A stretch of 64,000 bases of DNA from Pseudomonas cavernicola (GTDB taxonomy: Bacteria > Pseudomonadota > Gammaproteobacteria > Pseudomonadales > Pseudomonadaceae): contig NZ_QYUR01000006.1 of assembly GCF_003596405.1 (NCBI RefSeq), forward strand, positions 620,001-684,000. Direction: 5' to 3'. Positions 25,201 to 35,585 of this stretch are shown one piece after another. Made by a program: the position numbers and the translations under genes. The notes beneath the pieces are model-generated. The model saw only the letters and a program-made list of their open reading frames with translations, was not told the DNA's origin and searched no databases. Numbering within the stretch: position 1 is the stretch's first letter; every line of letters starts with the position of its first letter.

Positions 25201-25761
25201 CAATGCCACCGCCAGGTGCAGATATTCTTCGTCGTTGACCCGGCTGGTACGTTGCAGCTCCAGGTAAAAACGCTCGGGAAAGACGGCCTGCCACTCGCGC
25301 AATGAGGCCTCTGCCTCTCCTGGATTTCCGGCCAGCAAATTCAGGCCGATTTCGCCCTCCTTGGCCCCGGACAGCGCGATCAGCCCCTCCGCCGCTTCTT
25401 TCACCCACTCGCGCTCGATGATTACTTCACCGTTGCGCTGACCTTCGATGAAACCACGGGAAATCAACTCCGTGAGATTGCGGTAACCCTTGGCGTTCAT
25501 CACCAGCAAGGTCAAGCGGCTGAGCGGGCCATCCTCATCCTTGCTCGCCAGCCACAGGTCGGCGCCACAGACCGGCTTGATCCCGGCGCCCATGGCGGCT
25601 TTGTAGAACTTCACCAGCGAGCACATGTTGCGCTGATCGGTGACCGCCACCGCCGGCATCCCCGCCCCCGCCGCGGCCTTGACCAGCGGCTTGACGCGCA
25701 CCAAGCCATCGACCAGGGAGAACTCGGTATGCAGACGCAGGTGAACGAACGAAGCGGTCAT
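22240..25761 (-). CDS. dnaE: DNA polymerase III subunit alpha
   Basis: 1173 residues, full length. N-terminal PHP domain (FVHLRLHTEFSLVDGL onward), the polymerase active-site aspartates in PDFDIDFCMDGRD near 400 and the FDFLGLRTLTIID segment, helix-hairpin-helix and OB-fold (AGLIVNLRVMKNKKGDKMGFITLDD) regions at the C-terminus. It is the replicative polymerase core. A terminator separates it from rnhB upstream; the 133 bases to accA hold no clear signal. Confidence 0.99.
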   Translation of the reverse strand: MTASFVHLRLHTEFSLVDGLVRVKPLVKAAAGAGMPAVAVTDQRNMCSLVKFYKAAMGAGIKPVCGADLWLASKDEDGPLSRLTLLVMNAKGYRNLTELISRGFIEGQRNGEVIIEREWVKEAAEGLIALSGAKEGEIGLNLLAGNPGEAEASLREWQAVFPERFYLELQRTSRVNDEEYLHLAVALAERCDVPLVATNDVRFIKQGDFEAHETRVCIGEGRALDDPRRVRTYSDQQYLKTPEEMWELFSDLPEALENTVEIAKRCNIEVQLGKSFLPNFPVPEGMTMDEFFRKVSFDGLEERLAVLWPKDTTPNYEAKRQVYVDRLNFELDIIIQMGFPGYFLIVMDFIQWAKRNGIPVGPGRGSGAGSLVAYVQKITDLDPLQYDLLFERFLNPERVSMPDFDIDFCMDGRDRVIEYVAETYGRNAVSQIITFGTMAAKAVVRDVARVQGKSYGLADRLSKMIPFEVGMTLEKAFEQEEVLRDFLKVDEEAAEIWEMARKLEGITRNVGKHAGGVVIAPTKLTDFSAIYCDDEGGGLVTQFDKDDVEAAGLVKFDFLGLRTLTIIDWALKTINRDRAKVGDGPLNIDFIPLDDKPTYTLLQKAETTAVFQLESRGMKELIKKLKPDCLEDLIALVALFRPGPLQSGMVDDFINRKHGRAELAYPHPDYQYDGLKPVLLPTYGIILYQEQVMQIAQVMAGYTLGEADMLRRAMGKKKPEEMAKQRGGFIEGCAQNNIDADLAGNIFDLVEKFAGYGFNKSHSAAYGLVSYQTAWLKTHYPSPFMAAVLSADMHNTDKVVTLIEECRSMKLRLDAPDVNTSEFKFTVNDDGRIVYGLGAIKGVGEGPVEAIVESRKDGPFKDLFDFCARVDLKRINKRTTDALIRSGALDRLGPYFHDEIKAYQANIDRNRAVLLAAMEEAIQAAEQTARSHDSGHADLFGGLFADSAADVYANHRRAKELSLKERLRGEKETLGLYLTGHPIDEYEGEVRRFARQRIIDLKPARDSQTVAGLIVNLRVMKNKKGDKMGFITLDDRSGRIEASLFADAFHSAQALLQTDALVVVEGEVSNDDFSGGLRLRAKRVMSLEDARTSLAESLRVRVQSDALKGDRLRWLGELCKRHRGACPITLDYTGSEAKALLQFGEGWRIDPADSLIQTLRDQFGRDNVFLHYR

Positions 25762-25789
25762 GGTGATCCTATGAAAAACACAAAAACGA

Positions 25790-25815
25790 CAAGGCCCGGA
25801 TTGTACCGGGCCTTG
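25790..25815 (-). terminator. rnhB terminator
   Basis: Perfect 10-base arms (CAAGGCCCGG / CCGGGCCTTG) around a 6-base loop, followed on the minus strand by a T-rich tract, between rnhB and dnaE. Confidence 0.75.
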
Positions 25816-25944
25816 GAGGAAACATCAGCTTGCAGGCTTAACGCTTTTAGGTGATCAGATCGAAGGGGCGCGATTGTCGGCCGTTACCGCCGACGGGGGC
25901 TTACCCTGCGCAACCAAAGTGGCAACTTAGGCGACATAGCGTCG

Positions 25945-26547
25945 TTAGCCCTGCAGCTCCAGCAATTTGCGTACCGGTGCGAAGGAGCGTCGATGGATCG
26001 GCGTCGGTCCCAGGCGCTGCAAGGCTTCTAGGTGCAAAGGAGTTGGATAGCCCTTATGCCCGGCAATGCCATAGCCGGGGTACTGCGCATCCAACACGAG
26101 CATCTCGCGATCACGACTGACCTTGGCCAGGATCGACGCCGCAGCGATCGCAGGCACCTGGCTGTCACCCTTGATCACCGAAGAGCTGGGCACCGCCAGT
26201 TTCGGGCAGCGATTGCCATCGATCAGCGCCAGCTTGGGCGTGACACTCAGACCCTCGACCGCACGCTGCATGGCCAACATGGTGGCATGGAGAATATTCA
26301 GGCGGTCGATCTCTTCCACCTCGGCGCGGGCGATGTACCAGGCCAAGGCTTTCTCGCGGATTTCATCGAAGAGCTTTTCCCGCCGCGCCTCGCTGAGCTT
26401 TTTCGAATCGTTCAAGCCAAGAATCGGCCGACGCGGATCGAGAATGACCGCAGCAGTGACGACTGCACCACACAACGGCCCACGCCCGACTTCATCGACA
26501 CCGGCGACCAACTCTTCGACCAGACTGAAATCCAAACCCAATTGCAT
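25945..26547 (-). CDS. rnhB: Ribonuclease HII
   Basis: 200 residues. Active-site Asp18 and Glu19 in [22 protein letters not shown] and [15 protein letters not shown] carry the remaining acidic residues. It removes ribonucleotides and RNA from RNA-DNA hybrids. It overlaps the lpxB stop as TGATG, so translation is coupled to the lipid A genes although the function is unrelated. Confidence 0.98.
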   Translation of the reverse strand: MQLGLDFSLVEELVAGVDEVGRGPLCGAVVTAAVILDPRRPILGLNDSKKLSEARREKLFDEIREKALAWYIARAEVEEIDRLNILHATMLAMQRAVEGLSVTPKLALIDGNRCPKLAVPSSSVIKGDSQVPAIAAASILAKVSRDREMLVLDAQYPGYGIAGHKGYPTPLHLEALQRLGPTPIHRRSFAPVRKLLELQG

Positions 26548-27680
26548 CAGCTCGACCCGATCAAGTTCAGTACGGCCGTCGCGGCCTCCGTCGAGGCATC
26601 GCGACGCAACGCCCGATGGATCACATCGAAACCTTCGGTCTGCACTTCGCCACCGTCCAATAGCGGCGCCAGCACCTGCGCCAGCGCTTCCGGCGTGGCG
26701 GCATCCTGCAGCATCTCAGGCACTAGCAAGCGCCCGGCCAGCAAGTTCGGCAACGACACATAAGGGCTTTTCAGCAGGCGTTTGAGAATCCGGTAGGTCA
26801 GCGGTGCTACGCGATAAGCCACTACCATCGGCCGCTTGTAGAGCAAGGCCTCCAGCGTGGCAGTGCCCGAGGCGATCAAAACTGCATCGCAGGCGGCCAG
26901 CGCCGTATGCGAGTGGCCGTCGAGCAGGGTCAGCGGCAAATCACGCCCGGCCAGCATCGACTCCAGCTGCGCGCGCCGCTCCGGGCTGGCGCACGGCAGC
27001 AGGAAGCGCGTACCAGGGCGCAACGCCCGCAGGCGCAGCGCGGAATCGAGGAACAAGGCACCCAGCCGCGAGACTTCACCACCACGACTGCCCGGCATCA
27101 GCGCGACTACCAGGTCCTCCTCGGGCAGATCCAGCTCAGCCCGTGCGGCAGCGCGATCGGCCTGCAACGGAATGACATCCGCCAGCGGATGACCGACAAA
27201 ACGCACCGGAACGCCATGTTCGTCGTAGAACTGCGCCTCGAACGGAAACAGCGTCAGCATCAGGTCGCAGGCATCACGGATCTTCAGCACACGCTTCTGC
27301 CGCCAGGCCCAGACCGACGGGCTGACGTAATGCACGGTTTTGATCCCGGCGCGACGCAGTTTGAGTTCGACGCCGAGATTGAAGTCCGGCGCGTCGATAC
27401 CGATGAACACATCCGGCTTGGCCGCAATCAGCGTCTGAATCAGGCGCTTACGCCGCGACAACAGCTCCGGTAGACGGCCGAGCACCTCGACCAGACCCAT
27501 CACCGCCAGACGCTCCATGGGGAAATAAGGGTTCAGCCCCTCAGCCTGCATTCGCGGGCCACCGACGCCGATGAACTCGATATCCGGGTGCTGGCTTTTC
27601 AGCGCCTGCATCAACCCAGCTCCGAGAATATCGCCAGAGGCCTCGCCAGCCACTAGCGCGACGCGCAGTACACGAGCCAT
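26547..27680 (-). CDS. lpxB: Lipid-A-disaccharide synthase
   Basis: 377 residues, GT19 family. Motifs: [16 protein letters not shown] at the N-terminus, [28 protein letters not shown] and [10 protein letters not shown]. It joins UDP-diacylglucosamine and lipid X into the lipid A disaccharide at the inner membrane. It follows lpxA by one base. Confidence 0.98.
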   Translation of the reverse strand: MARVLRVALVAGEASGDILGAGLMQALKSQHPDIEFIGVGGPRMQAEGLNPYFPMERLAVMGLVEVLGRLPELLSRRKRLIQTLIAAKPDVFIGIDAPDFNLGVELKLRRAGIKTVHYVSPSVWAWRQKRVLKIRDACDLMLTLFPFEAQFYDEHGVPVRFVGHPLADVIPLQADRAAARAELDLPEEDLVVALMPGSRGGEVSRLGALFLDSALRLRALRPGTRFLLPCASPERRAQLESMLAGRDLPLTLLDGHSHTALAACDAVLIASGTATLEALLYKRPMVVAYRVAPLTYRILKRLLKSPYVSLPNLLAGRLLVPEMLQDAATPEALAQVLAPLLDGGEVQTEGFDVIHRALRRDASTEAATAVLNLIGSS

Positions 27681-27681
27681 T

Positions 27682-28458
27682 CTAGCGGGTGATGCCGCGT
27701 GACGAGGCTTGAATGGAGTCGATAAACACCGCGACTTCCGGAAACTGTTCAGCCAACTCGGCCAGTTCGGCCAGGGCTTTATCGACAGTCAGACCTTGAC
27801 GGTAAACCACCTTATAAGCACGGCGCAGCGCCTGAATCGCCTCATCGCTGAAGCCACGACGACGCATGCCCTCAAAGTTCATGCTGCGCGCTTCAGCCGG
27901 GTTACCGAACACCGTGACATAGGCCGGCACATCCTTACCGATCGCCGTACCCATCCCGGAAAAGCTGTGCGCGCCGATGTGGCAGAACTGATGCACCAGG
28001 GTAAATCCGGAGAGAATCGCCCAGTCACCGACATGTACATGGCCCGCCAACGCGGTATTGTTGACCAGGATGCAATGGTTGGCGATCACGCTGTCATGGC
28101 CAATATGCGCATATGCCATGATCAGATTGTGATCGCCGATGGTGGTCTCGGCACGATCCTGCACAGTGCCGCGATGGATGGTGACACCCTCGCGAATCAC
28201 ATTGTAATCGCCAATCACCAAGCGAGTTGCTTCACCCTTGTACTTGAGATCGGGAGTGTCTTCGCCCACCGAGGAAAACTGATAGATACGATTATGTTTA
28301 CCGATCTTGGTCGGCCCCTTGAGGATCACATGGGGACCAACCACTGTACCCTCGCCGATTTCCACACCAGCCCCGACGATCGACCAAGGGCCGACTTGAA
28401 CGTCGGCTGCCAGCTTGGCTGTCGGGTCGATGATTGCGCGAGGGTCAATCAAACTCAT
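27682..28458 (-). CDS. lpxA: Acyl-ACP--UDP-N-acetylglucosamine O-acyltransferase
   Basis: 258 residues, left-handed beta-helix built from hexapeptide repeats. The catalytic histidine lies in HIGHDS (about 121). It performs the first acylation of lipid A synthesis. It overlaps the fabZ stop by 4 bases. Confidence 0.98.
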   Translation of the reverse strand: MSLIDPRAIIDPTAKLAADVQVGPWSIVGAGVEIGEGTVVGPHVILKGPTKIGKHNRIYQFSSVGEDTPDLKYKGEATRLVIGDYNVIREGVTIHRGTVQDRAETTIGDHNLIMAYAHIGHDSVIANHCILVNNTALAGHVHVGDWAILSGFTLVHQFCHIGAHSFSGMGTAIGKDVPAYVTVFGNPAEARSMNFEGMRRRGFSDEAIQALRRAYKVVYRQGLTVDKALAELAELAEQFPEVAVFIDSIQASSRGITR

Positions 28459-28898
28459 AGCTTGCGTTCCGCACAGATAATTTCAGCCGAGCAGACTTCT
28501 TTACCGTCGACACTGGCACGGCACTCGAACTTCCAGATGCTGCGTTTGGTGCTCAGAAATTTGGCCTCCAGGATCAACTGGTCACCAGGCAGCACCGGCT
28601 GGCGAAAACGCAGTTTGTCGGAGCCAACGAAGTAGTACAGGGTGCCATCAGCCGGTTTCACGTCGAGCATCTTGAAGCCGAGGATACCGGCCGCCTGGGC
28701 CATCGCCTCGATGATCAGCACACCCGGCATGATCGGATGCTGAGGAAAATGCCCATTGAAGAACGGCTCATTGATGCTGACATTTTTGTAAGCACGAATG
28801 CACTTGCCTTCAGCAGCATCCAGCTCAACCACGCGATCCACCAGCAGGAACGGGTAGCGGTGCGGCAGGTATTCGCGAATTTCGTTAATGTCCATCAT
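28455..28898 (-). CDS. fabZ: 3-hydroxyacyl-ACP dehydratase FabZ
   Basis: 147 residues, hot-dog fold. Catalytic His50 in [12 protein letters not shown] and Glu64 in IIEAMAQ. It dehydrates 3-hydroxyacyl-ACPs in fatty acid elongation and competes with LpxA/LpxD for the same substrates, which explains its place among the lpx genes. Two adjacent ATG codons are possible starts. Confidence 0.98.
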   Translation of the reverse strand: MMDINEIREYLPHRYPFLLVDRVVELDAAEGKCIRAYKNVSINEPFFNGHFPQHPIMPGVLIIEAMAQAAGILGFKMLDVKPADGTLYYFVGSDKLRFRQPVLPGDQLILEAKFLSTKRSIWKFECRASVDGKEVCSAEIICAERKL

Positions 28899-28946
28899 GT
28901 TCGGGGGAGCCTGTAGTGAAGGTTGGGGACTCGCGTTAACCGCAAG

Positions 28947-30005
28947 TCACGCATCAGATGAAGCATCCCCGGCCGGGGTCACGGCTGCCAGGCGCTTTTC
29001 CAACTGCTGCAGGCGGCGCGCCATGTCATCCAGCTGGCGGAAGCGCGTTGCGCTTTTCTTCCAGTCCGCGGCCGGTTGCATAGCAGTTCCGGAGGAGTAG
29101 GCACCGGGCTCGGTTATCGAGCGGGTGACCATGGTCATGCCCGTGACGAAAACACCGTCACAGATTTCGATATGCCCAACCAGGCCGACACCACCCGCAA
29201 GCATGCAATGCTTGCCGATTTTAGTACTGCCGGAAATCCCGACACAGGCGGCCATCGCGGTGTGATCGCCGACCTGCACGTTGTGCGCGATCATGATCTG
29301 GTTATCCAGTTTGACGCCATTACCTATAACGGTGTCGGCCAATGCACCACGATCAATGGTGGTATTGGAGCCAATCTCGACATCATCGCCAATAGTGACC
29401 CCGCCAATCTGCGCGATCTTCTGCCAGACGCCTTTCTCATTGGCGAAGCCAAAGCCCTCGCCGCCGATCACCGCGCCGGACTGAATGACGACCCGTTTAC
29501 CGATGCGTACATCGTGATAAAGGGTGACGCGCGGAGCGAGCCAACCACCCTCGCCCAGCACCGTACGCGCACCAATAAAACAATGCGCGCCAACAGTCGC
29601 ACCAGCGCCGATTTGCGCGCCACTCTCAACCACTGCATACGCACCCACACTCGCGCTGGTATCTACCAGGGCATCGGCTGCAATTACCGCGCTCGGATGC
29701 ACGCCTGCCGCTGCTTTGGGCTTTGGATCAAACAGGTGAGAGAGCTGGGCATAGGCCAGGTACGGATTAGCGACCACCAGCGCAGCGCCGCTATAACCCT
29801 CGGCATCGCTGGGCGTCAGTAACACAGCACCAGCACGGGTCTCGGCGAGGAACTTACGGTATTGCGGGTTAGCCAGAAAACTGAGCTGGTCAGGGCCTGC
29901 CTCATGCAGCGTGGCCAATCCCGTAATCGCTTTGTCCGCAGCGCCACGCAGGGTGGCGCCAAGACGCTCGGCCAGTTGGCCGAGGGTAAAAACAGGCACA
30001 GTCAT
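28947..30005 (-). CDS. lpxD: UDP-3-O-acylglucosamine N-acyltransferase
   Basis: 352 residues. An N-terminal uridine-binding domain is followed by a long hexapeptide-repeat helix and a C-terminal helical tail. The catalytic histidine is in [16 protein letters not shown] (about 240). It adds the second 3-hydroxyacyl chain in lipid A synthesis. It follows skp by 2 bases. Confidence 0.98.
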   Translation of the reverse strand: MTVPVFTLGQLAERLGATLRGAADKAITGLATLHEAGPDQLSFLANPQYRKFLAETRAGAVLLTPSDAEGYSGAALVVANPYLAYAQLSHLFDPKPKAAAGVHPSAVIAADALVDTSASVGAYAVVESGAQIGAGATVGAHCFIGARTVLGEGGWLAPRVTLYHDVRIGKRVVIQSGAVIGGEGFGFANEKGVWQKIAQIGGVTIGDDVEIGSNTTIDRGALADTVIGNGVKLDNQIMIAHNVQVGDHTAMAACVGISGSTKIGKHCMLAGGVGLVGHIEICDGVFVTGMTMVTRSITEPGAYSSGTAMQPAADWKKSATRFRQLDDMARRLQQLEKRLAAVTPAGDASSDA

Positions 30006-30007
30006 AA

Positions 30008-30511
30008 TTAACGCAGCTGATTCATGCGCTCGATGACTTGGCGAGTGATGTCGTATTGAGGTTTGACATCGATCACCGCACCGCGCTCGAGCACCAGGTC
30101 AAAGCTGCCCTTTTTGATCACTTCTTCGACCGCCTTATCCAGATTCGGCTTCAGCTTCTTCAGCATTTCACGGTCGGCAACGGCTTTGGCTTCGTTCAGC
30201 TCCTTGGACTGGAACTGGAAATCGCGGGCCTTCTGCTTGAATTCAAGCTCGAGACGCTCGCGCTCGCCTTGCTGCATTTTCTCGCCTTCTTTAACCAGAC
30301 GATCCTGGATGCGTTTGGCATCGGTTTCCAGGGTTTTCAACTTGTTCAGTTGCGGGCCGAATTTCTTTTCCGCATCCACGGCGTACTTCTTCGCCGAGTC
30401 GGACTCGAGAAGTGCCATTTGATAATTAAGCACGGCGATTTTCATCTCAGCGAATGCCGGAGTCGCCATAAAGGCAACGCTTAACAGAACCAATTGAGTC
30501 AACTTACGCAC
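30008..30511 (-). CDS. skp: Periplasmic chaperone Skp/OmpH
   Basis: 167 residues from a GTG preceded by GGAG; the listed ATG 15 bases upstream contains the ribosome site. A signal peptide ([21 protein letters not shown]) ends at about residue 22. The rest is a long charged coiled coil (about 50-120) that forms the tentacles of the Skp trimer. It holds unfolded outer-membrane proteins for BamA, encoded just upstream. Confidence 0.95.
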   Translation of the reverse strand: MRKLTQLVLLSVAFMATPAFAEMKIAVLNYQMALLESDSAKKYAVDAEKKFGPQLNKLKTLETDAKRIQDRLVKEGEKMQQGERERLELEFKQKARDFQFQSKELNEAKAVADREMLKKLKPNLDKAVEEVIKKGSFDLVLERGAVIDVKPQYDITRQVIERMNQLR

Positions 30512-30555
30512 GATGCACTCCTGCAAACCTGTTGTCGTTATGAATTATCAGACCG

Positions 30556-32952
30556 TTAGAACGTCTGACCGAGGGAGAACTGGAACACTTGGGTATCGGC
30601 ATCATCCGGTTTCTTGACCGGCATGGCCAAGCTGAAGCTAAGCGGGCCCAGCGCGGTAATCCAGGTCAGACCAACACCAACAGAACTGGCCAGACTGTCC
30701 ACACCGAGATCGCAGCCACTGTCGCCGCGATTCTTTTGGGTGGAACTGCAATTGGTATCGAAAACATTACCGACATCCCAAAACAACGAGGTCCGCAGGG
30801 AACGCTGATCCTTAACAAAAGGCATCGGGAACAACAACTCGACCCCACCCTGGATCAGCACATTACCACCGAAGGGTAGCGGATCTTGGTCAGGGTCGGT
30901 AAAGCGACCGGTAGAATCCGGGCCGGGAATGATATTGCCGTTGGCATCTCGCGCGACGCTTGGGGTGCTGCGCGGACCAAGGCTGCTATCCTCGAAACCG
31001 CGTACCGAGTTGAAACCGCCGGCATAGTAGTTCTCATAGAACGGCAAGCCGGAGGTAGAGCCGTAGCTATCGCCATAACCCAGCTCGGTATGGAAACGCA
31101 TAGTGGTGGCCTTAGTCAGCGGCTGGAAGAGCTGACCACGGTAATCGAGCTTGAAGAACGAAAGGTCGCTACCCGGTACCGTACTCTCTAGTACCAAGCT
31201 CTGCGAATGGCCACGGGTAGCCAGCACGCCGCGGTTCAGGGTCGACTCGGACCAACCGGCCGAGGCCTTGAAGTTGAGATAGCTGTCACCTTCCTGCTCG
31301 AGGAAATTCAAGATCTCATCGACGGTGAAATCACCCGTTTTAATGTCATCCTGCTGCGCCGTCAGACCAAAAGTCAGACGCGAAGTCTCGCTAATCGGAT
31401 AACCCACACTAACACCGCCACCCAGGCTATCTACCGCATAGCTGGAAACGTTGGTATCCAGCTCGTCGTAGTCAGTAGTCCGGTAGAAGGCGTTGTAACC
31501 CAAGCTAACGCCATCGACAGTCCAGTAGGGGTCGACGAAGCCAAAGTTGTATCGGGTCTGGTACTCGCTGCGAGTCAGACCAATGCTGACCTTGTTACCC
31601 GTACCCAGGAAGTTGTTCTGGCTGATCGAGCCGCCGAGGATCAGGCCAGCGTTCTGGGCAAAACCCACGCTGGCAGTGATAGAACCGGATGCTTGTTCCT
31701 CGACGCTGTAGTTCACGTCGACCTGGTCATCAGTACCTGGCACTTGCGGGGTTTCGACGTTGACCTCTTTAAAGAAGCCGAGACGCTCCAGGCGAGTCTT
31801 GGACTGGTCGATCAGGTAGGTAGAAGCCCAGCCGCCTTCCATCTGGCGCATTTCGCGGCGCAGGACTTCGTCTTCGGATTTGGTGTTGCCGCGGAAGTTG
31901 ATGCGATTGACGTAGGCACGCTTACCCGGGTTAACCACAAACGTGATCGAAACCGTGTGGTCTTCGTCGTGCGCTTCCGGTACGCCATTCACGTTGGCGA
32001 AGGTATAGCCTTCGTTGCCCAGGCGACGGGTGATCAATTCAGAAGTGGTGGTCATCACCTTACGCGAGAACACCTGGCCTTCTTTGACCAGCAGCAACTT
32101 CTTGATCTCTTCCTCGGGGACCTTCAGGTCACCACTGAGTTTGACATCGCGCACACTGTACTTCTGCCCTTCATCAACGTTGACCGTGATGTAGACGTGT
32201 TTCTTATCCGGGGTAATGGACACCTGTGTGGAGGAGATATCCATATTGATGTAGCCGCGGTCCAAGTAATAGGAACGCAGGCGTTCCAAGTCACCGGAGA
32301 GTTTTTCGCGGGCGTACTTGTCATCGTTCTTGAAAAAAGACAACCAGTTGGTGGTCTTCAGCTCGAACAGATCGATCAGGTCTTCATCGGGGAAAACGCT
32401 ATTGCCCACCACGTTGATGTGCTGGATAGCCGCGACTGTGCCTTCGTTGATATTGATCTTCAATGCCACGCGGTTGCGCGGCTGCGGAATCACTTCCGTT
32501 TCGATTTCTGCCGAGTAGCGGCCCTGAGCCACATACTGGCGCTGCAACTCGTTACGCACGCCTTCAAGCGTCGCGCGCTGGAAAATCTCGCCTTCCGACA
32601 GTCCCGACTGATTCAAGCCCTTGAGCAGGTCTTCACTGGTGATGGCCTTGTTGCCCTCGATCTCGATGCTGGAGATTGAAGGACGCTCTACCACGGTAAT
32701 AACCAGTACATTGCCATCACGACCGAGCTGGATATCCTGGAAGAAACCGGTCTTGAACAGCGCGCGAGTAGCATCCACCAATTGTCGGTCATCCGCCTGC
32801 TCGCCAACATTGAGCGGCAAGGCACCAAACACGCTGCCCGCGGAAACCCGCTGCAGGCCGTTGACGCGAATATCGGAGATGGTGAAGGACTCGGCGTGAA
32901 CTTCGGCGATCATCAGTGCGGCGAGCACCATAGGTAGCAGCAGACGTTTCAT
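30556..32952 (-). CDS. bamA: Outer membrane protein assembly factor BamA
   Basis: 798 residues from MKRLLLPM, preceded by AAAGGA. Signal peptide to about residue 21, five POTRA repeats (from SFTISDIRVNGLQRV to about 420), then a 16-strand barrel ending in the outer-membrane C-terminal pattern FSLGQTF. The VRGFEDSSLGPR segment is the conserved lid-loop motif. BamA folds and inserts beta-barrel proteins. Skp follows. Confidence 0.98.
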   Translation of the reverse strand: MKRLLLPMVLAALMIAEVHAESFTISDIRVNGLQRVSAGSVFGALPLNVGEQADDRQLVDATRALFKTGFFQDIQLGRDGNVLVITVVERPSISSIEIEGNKAITSEDLLKGLNQSGLSEGEIFQRATLEGVRNELQRQYVAQGRYSAEIETEVIPQPRNRVALKININEGTVAAIQHINVVGNSVFPDEDLIDLFELKTTNWLSFFKNDDKYAREKLSGDLERLRSYYLDRGYINMDISSTQVSITPDKKHVYITVNVDEGQKYSVRDVKLSGDLKVPEEEIKKLLLVKEGQVFSRKVMTTTSELITRRLGNEGYTFANVNGVPEAHDEDHTVSITFVVNPGKRAYVNRINFRGNTKSEDEVLRREMRQMEGGWASTYLIDQSKTRLERLGFFKEVNVETPQVPGTDDQVDVNYSVEEQASGSITASVGFAQNAGLILGGSISQNNFLGTGNKVSIGLTRSEYQTRYNFGFVDPYWTVDGVSLGYNAFYRTTDYDELDTNVSSYAVDSLGGGVSVGYPISETSRLTFGLTAQQDDIKTGDFTVDEILNFLEQEGDSYLNFKASAGWSESTLNRGVLATRGHSQSLVLESTVPGSDLSFFKLDYRGQLFQPLTKATTMRFHTELGYGDSYGSTSGLPFYENYYAGGFNSVRGFEDSSLGPRSTPSVARDANGNIIPGPDSTGRFTDPDQDPLPFGGNVLIQGGVELLFPMPFVKDQRSLRTSLFWDVGNVFDTNCSSTQKNRGDSGCDLGVDSLASSVGVGLTWITALGPLSFSLAMPVKKPDDADTQVFQFSLGQTF

Positions 32953-32981
32953 GAAGTCCTTTCTTATTTCCAACTGACGAT

Positions 32982-33011
32982 AAAAAATCTGCCGCAAAAG
33001 GCGACAGATTT
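32982..33011 (-). terminator. rseP-bamA intergenic terminator
   Basis: On the minus strand AAATCTG and CAGATTT, with further CGC/GCG pairing, form a hairpin followed by six T residues. bamA-skp-lpx may therefore have its own promoter or depend on partial read-through. Confidence 0.75.
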
Positions 33012-33027
33012 GTAATTCAGTAACGCG

Positions 33028-34380
33028 TTACAGTCGACTCAGGTCATTGACTATGGCAATCAGCATCAGCCCGACGACCAGACTAATACCGATCTGCATC
33101 CCCCACCCTTGCACTCGCTCTGACAAGGGGCGCCCACGCACCCACTCGATCAAATAAAACAGCAGATGCCCCCCATCTAGGACAGGAATCGGCAAAAGAT
33201 TGAGAACCCCCAAACTGATGCTCAGATAGGCTAGGAAATTCAGAAAATCCCCTACCCCCGACTGGGCCGAAGCGCCCGCCACTTTAGCAATGGTTATCGG
33301 CCCGCTCAAGTTTTTTACCGAGAGCTCGCCGAAGAGCATTTTCTTTAGCGAATCAAGGGTCAAAACACTCATTGTCCAGGTGCGACTGAACCCCTCGCCC
33401 ACCGCCTCCAAAGGCCCGAAGCTAACTTCGCGCAGCATCTCGGCCGGCCATTCGACGCCCTGCACCCCCGCCCCCAGGTAGCCGGTACGTGCCTTGCCTT
33501 CACCCCGCACCGCGAGTGTCAGCGACACTTCAAACCGTTGCCCAGCCCGCTCAACCGACAAAACAACGCGCTCAGCTGGACGCTGCCGCACCCGGTCGAC
33601 CAACTGCTGCCAGTCATCCAGGGCTACGCTATCCACCGCCAGCAGACGATCGCCTATCTTGAGTCCTGCTGCTTGTGCCGGTCCTTCCGGATCCAGCTCA
33701 GCCAACACTGCCGGTACCGCCGGACGCCAAGGCCGAATACCCAGGGAGCCGATCGGATCAGGCTCCGCAACCCCCTTGAGCCAATCTCGCAGCACCACTT
33801 GATGCGGGCTTTCAATACTGGAGTCAGCCTCGCGCACCAGCAGATCAACCTTGCCGCTCTCACCCAAGCGGCGCACCAGCTGCAAGTTGACTGCAGCCCA
33901 ACCTGCGGTCGGCTCGCCATCCACTGCAACGATTTCCTGCCCGGCCACCAGCCCGGCCTCAGCCGCAAGACTACCGATCTCGACCGCACCAATCACCGGC
34001 CGCACTTGTTGGCTGCCGAGCATGGCCAACACCCAGAAAAACACCAGCGCGAGAAGAAAATTAGCGATCGGGCCGGCTGCGACTATGGCAATCCGTTGCC
34101 GCACCGACTTGCGATTGAAGGCCTGAGACAGCTGCTCAGGGGGTACCTCGCCCTCGCGCTCATCCAGCATCTTGACGTAGCCACCCAGCGGAATGGCGGC
34201 AATAACGAATTCCGTACCCTGGCGATCATGCCAACGCAGCAACGGCGTGCCGAAGCCCACCGAGAAGCGCAGTACCTTCACACCGCAACGCCGGGCGACC
34301 CAGAAATGGCCGAACTCGTGAAAAGTAACCAGCACCCCAAGCGCAACCAAGAGGCCAAATACCATATAAAGCGTGCTCAT
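33028..34380 (-). CDS. rseP: Site-2 intramembrane protease RseP (MucP homologue)
   Basis: 450 residues. Zinc motif HEFGH at 21-25 in the first membrane helix, two PDZ domains (about 125-215 and 225-310) and the LLPIPVLDGGHLLF motif near 390. It cleaves the anti-sigma factor of the envelope stress pathway (RseA/MucA type). It lies between dxr and bamA, as usual in Pseudomonas. Confidence 0.98.
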   Translation of the reverse strand: MSTLYMVFGLLVALGVLVTFHEFGHFWVARRCGVKVLRFSVGFGTPLLRWHDRQGTEFVIAAIPLGGYVKMLDEREGEVPPEQLSQAFNRKSVRQRIAIVAAGPIANFLLALVFFWVLAMLGSQQVRPVIGAVEIGSLAAEAGLVAGQEIVAVDGEPTAGWAAVNLQLVRRLGESGKVDLLVREADSSIESPHQVVLRDWLKGVAEPDPIGSLGIRPWRPAVPAVLAELDPEGPAQAAGLKIGDRLLAVDSVALDDWQQLVDRVRQRPAERVVLSVERAGQRFEVSLTLAVRGEGKARTGYLGAGVQGVEWPAEMLREVSFGPLEAVGEGFSRTWTMSVLTLDSLKKMLFGELSVKNLSGPITIAKVAGASAQSGVGDFLNFLAYLSISLGVLNLLPIPVLDGGHLLFYLIEWVRGRPLSERVQGWGMQIGISLVVGLMLIAIVNDLSRL

Positions 34381-34394
34381 CTACATCCTCCGGG

Positions 34395-35585
34395 CTAGCG
34401 CCCGTGGCGATTCAACCATTGCTCAGCCAGAGCGCGCGCCCTGGAATCTGCCGCCAACACGACATCTAGACTTTCGACCGCAACCGCCGGCTCAAAATTC
34501 AGCACTGCGTCGATGATACTCGCGATCTCAGGGAAACGAATGCGCCGCCCGAGAAAGGCAGCCACCGCCACCTCATTGGCCGCATTCAGCATCGCCGGAG
34601 CAGTGCCGCCGCACTCAGCAGCCTGACGCGCCAGACGCAGACAGGGGAAACGCAGTTCGTCGGGCGGCAAGAAATCCAGACGCGCGACACTGAACAGGTC
34701 CAGCGGCGCCACGCCAGAGTCAATCCGCTCCGGCCACGCCAACGCATGACTGATAGGTGTGCGCATATCCGGATTACCCAGCTGCGCCAGCACTGAGCCG
34801 TCGACATAATCGACCAGGGAGTGAATCACGCTCTGCGGGTGGATCACTACCTCCACCTGGGCAGGCTTGGCGTCGAACAACCAGCAGGCCTCGATCAACT
34901 CCAGGCCTTTGTTCATCATGCTCGCAGAGTCCACCGAAATCTTGCGCCCCATCGACCAGTTCGGATGGGCGCAGGCTTGCTCGGGTGACACCTGCTCCAG
35001 CTCGGCCAACGGGGTTTCGCGGAACGGCCCACCCGACGCGGTCAACAGAATCCGACGCACACCGACCGCACCGAGCCCACGGGCATAGTCGGTCGGCAGG
35101 CATTGGAAAATTGCATTGTGTTCGCTGTCGATCGGCAGCAGCACGGCGCCACTTTTGCGCACCGCCTGCATGAATAAAGCGCCGGACATCACCAGCGCTT
35201 CTTTATTGGCCAGTAAGACTTTTTTGCCCGCTTCAACCGCCGCCAAGGTTGGCTTGAGGCCGGCCGCCCCGACGATCGCGGCCATCACCGCATCCACTTC
35301 CGGATGCGCGGCAACTTCGCACAGCCCAGCCTCACCCACCAGCACCCGCGTAGTCAGACCTGCGGCCTGCAAACCACCTTGCAAGTGCCGCACCGCCTCA
35401 GCATCTGGTACCACCGCATAACGCGGACGATAGAGCAGGCACAAGGCCTCCAGCTCAGCCAGACGAGTAAAACCGCTCAAGGCGAAAACCCGATAACGCT
35501 CGGGATGACGGGAGATCACATCGAGAGTACTGAGACCGATGGAACCGGTAGCCCCCAGTACGGTGATCTGTTGCGGCCGGCTCAC
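34395..35585 (-). CDS. dxr: 1-deoxy-D-xylulose 5-phosphate reductoisomerase
   Basis: 396 residues. NADPH-binding GATGSIG at residues 11-17; [25 protein letters not shown] and [19 protein letters not shown] are active-site segments. It commits carbon to the MEP isoprenoid pathway (with IspD and IspF in this window). It overlaps cdsA by 4 bases. Confidence 0.98.
   Translation of the reverse strand: MSRPQQITVLGATGSIGLSTLDVISRHPERYRVFALSGFTRLAELEALCLLYRPRYAVVPDAEAVRHLQGGLQAAGLTTRVLVGEAGLCEVAAHPEVDAVMAAIVGAAGLKPTLAAVEAGKKVLLANKEALVMSGALFMQAVRKSGAVLLPIDSEHNAIFQCLPTDYARGLGAVGVRRILLTASGGPFRETPLAELEQVSPEQACAHPNWSMGRKISVDSASMMNKGLELIEACWLFDAKPAQVEVVIHPQSVIHSLVDYVDGSVLAQLGNPDMRTPISHALAWPERIDSGVAPLDLFSVARLDFLPPDELRFPCLRLARQAAECGGTAPAMLNAANEVAVAAFLGRRIRFPEIASIIDAVLNFEPAVAVESLDVVLAADSRARALAEQWLNRHGR

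Noticed and set aside
31207..32679. 490-codon plus-strand frame opposite bamA
   Set aside because: Low-complexity Val/Asp/Leu-rich translation typical of an antisense shadow; bamA is unmistakable on the other strand.
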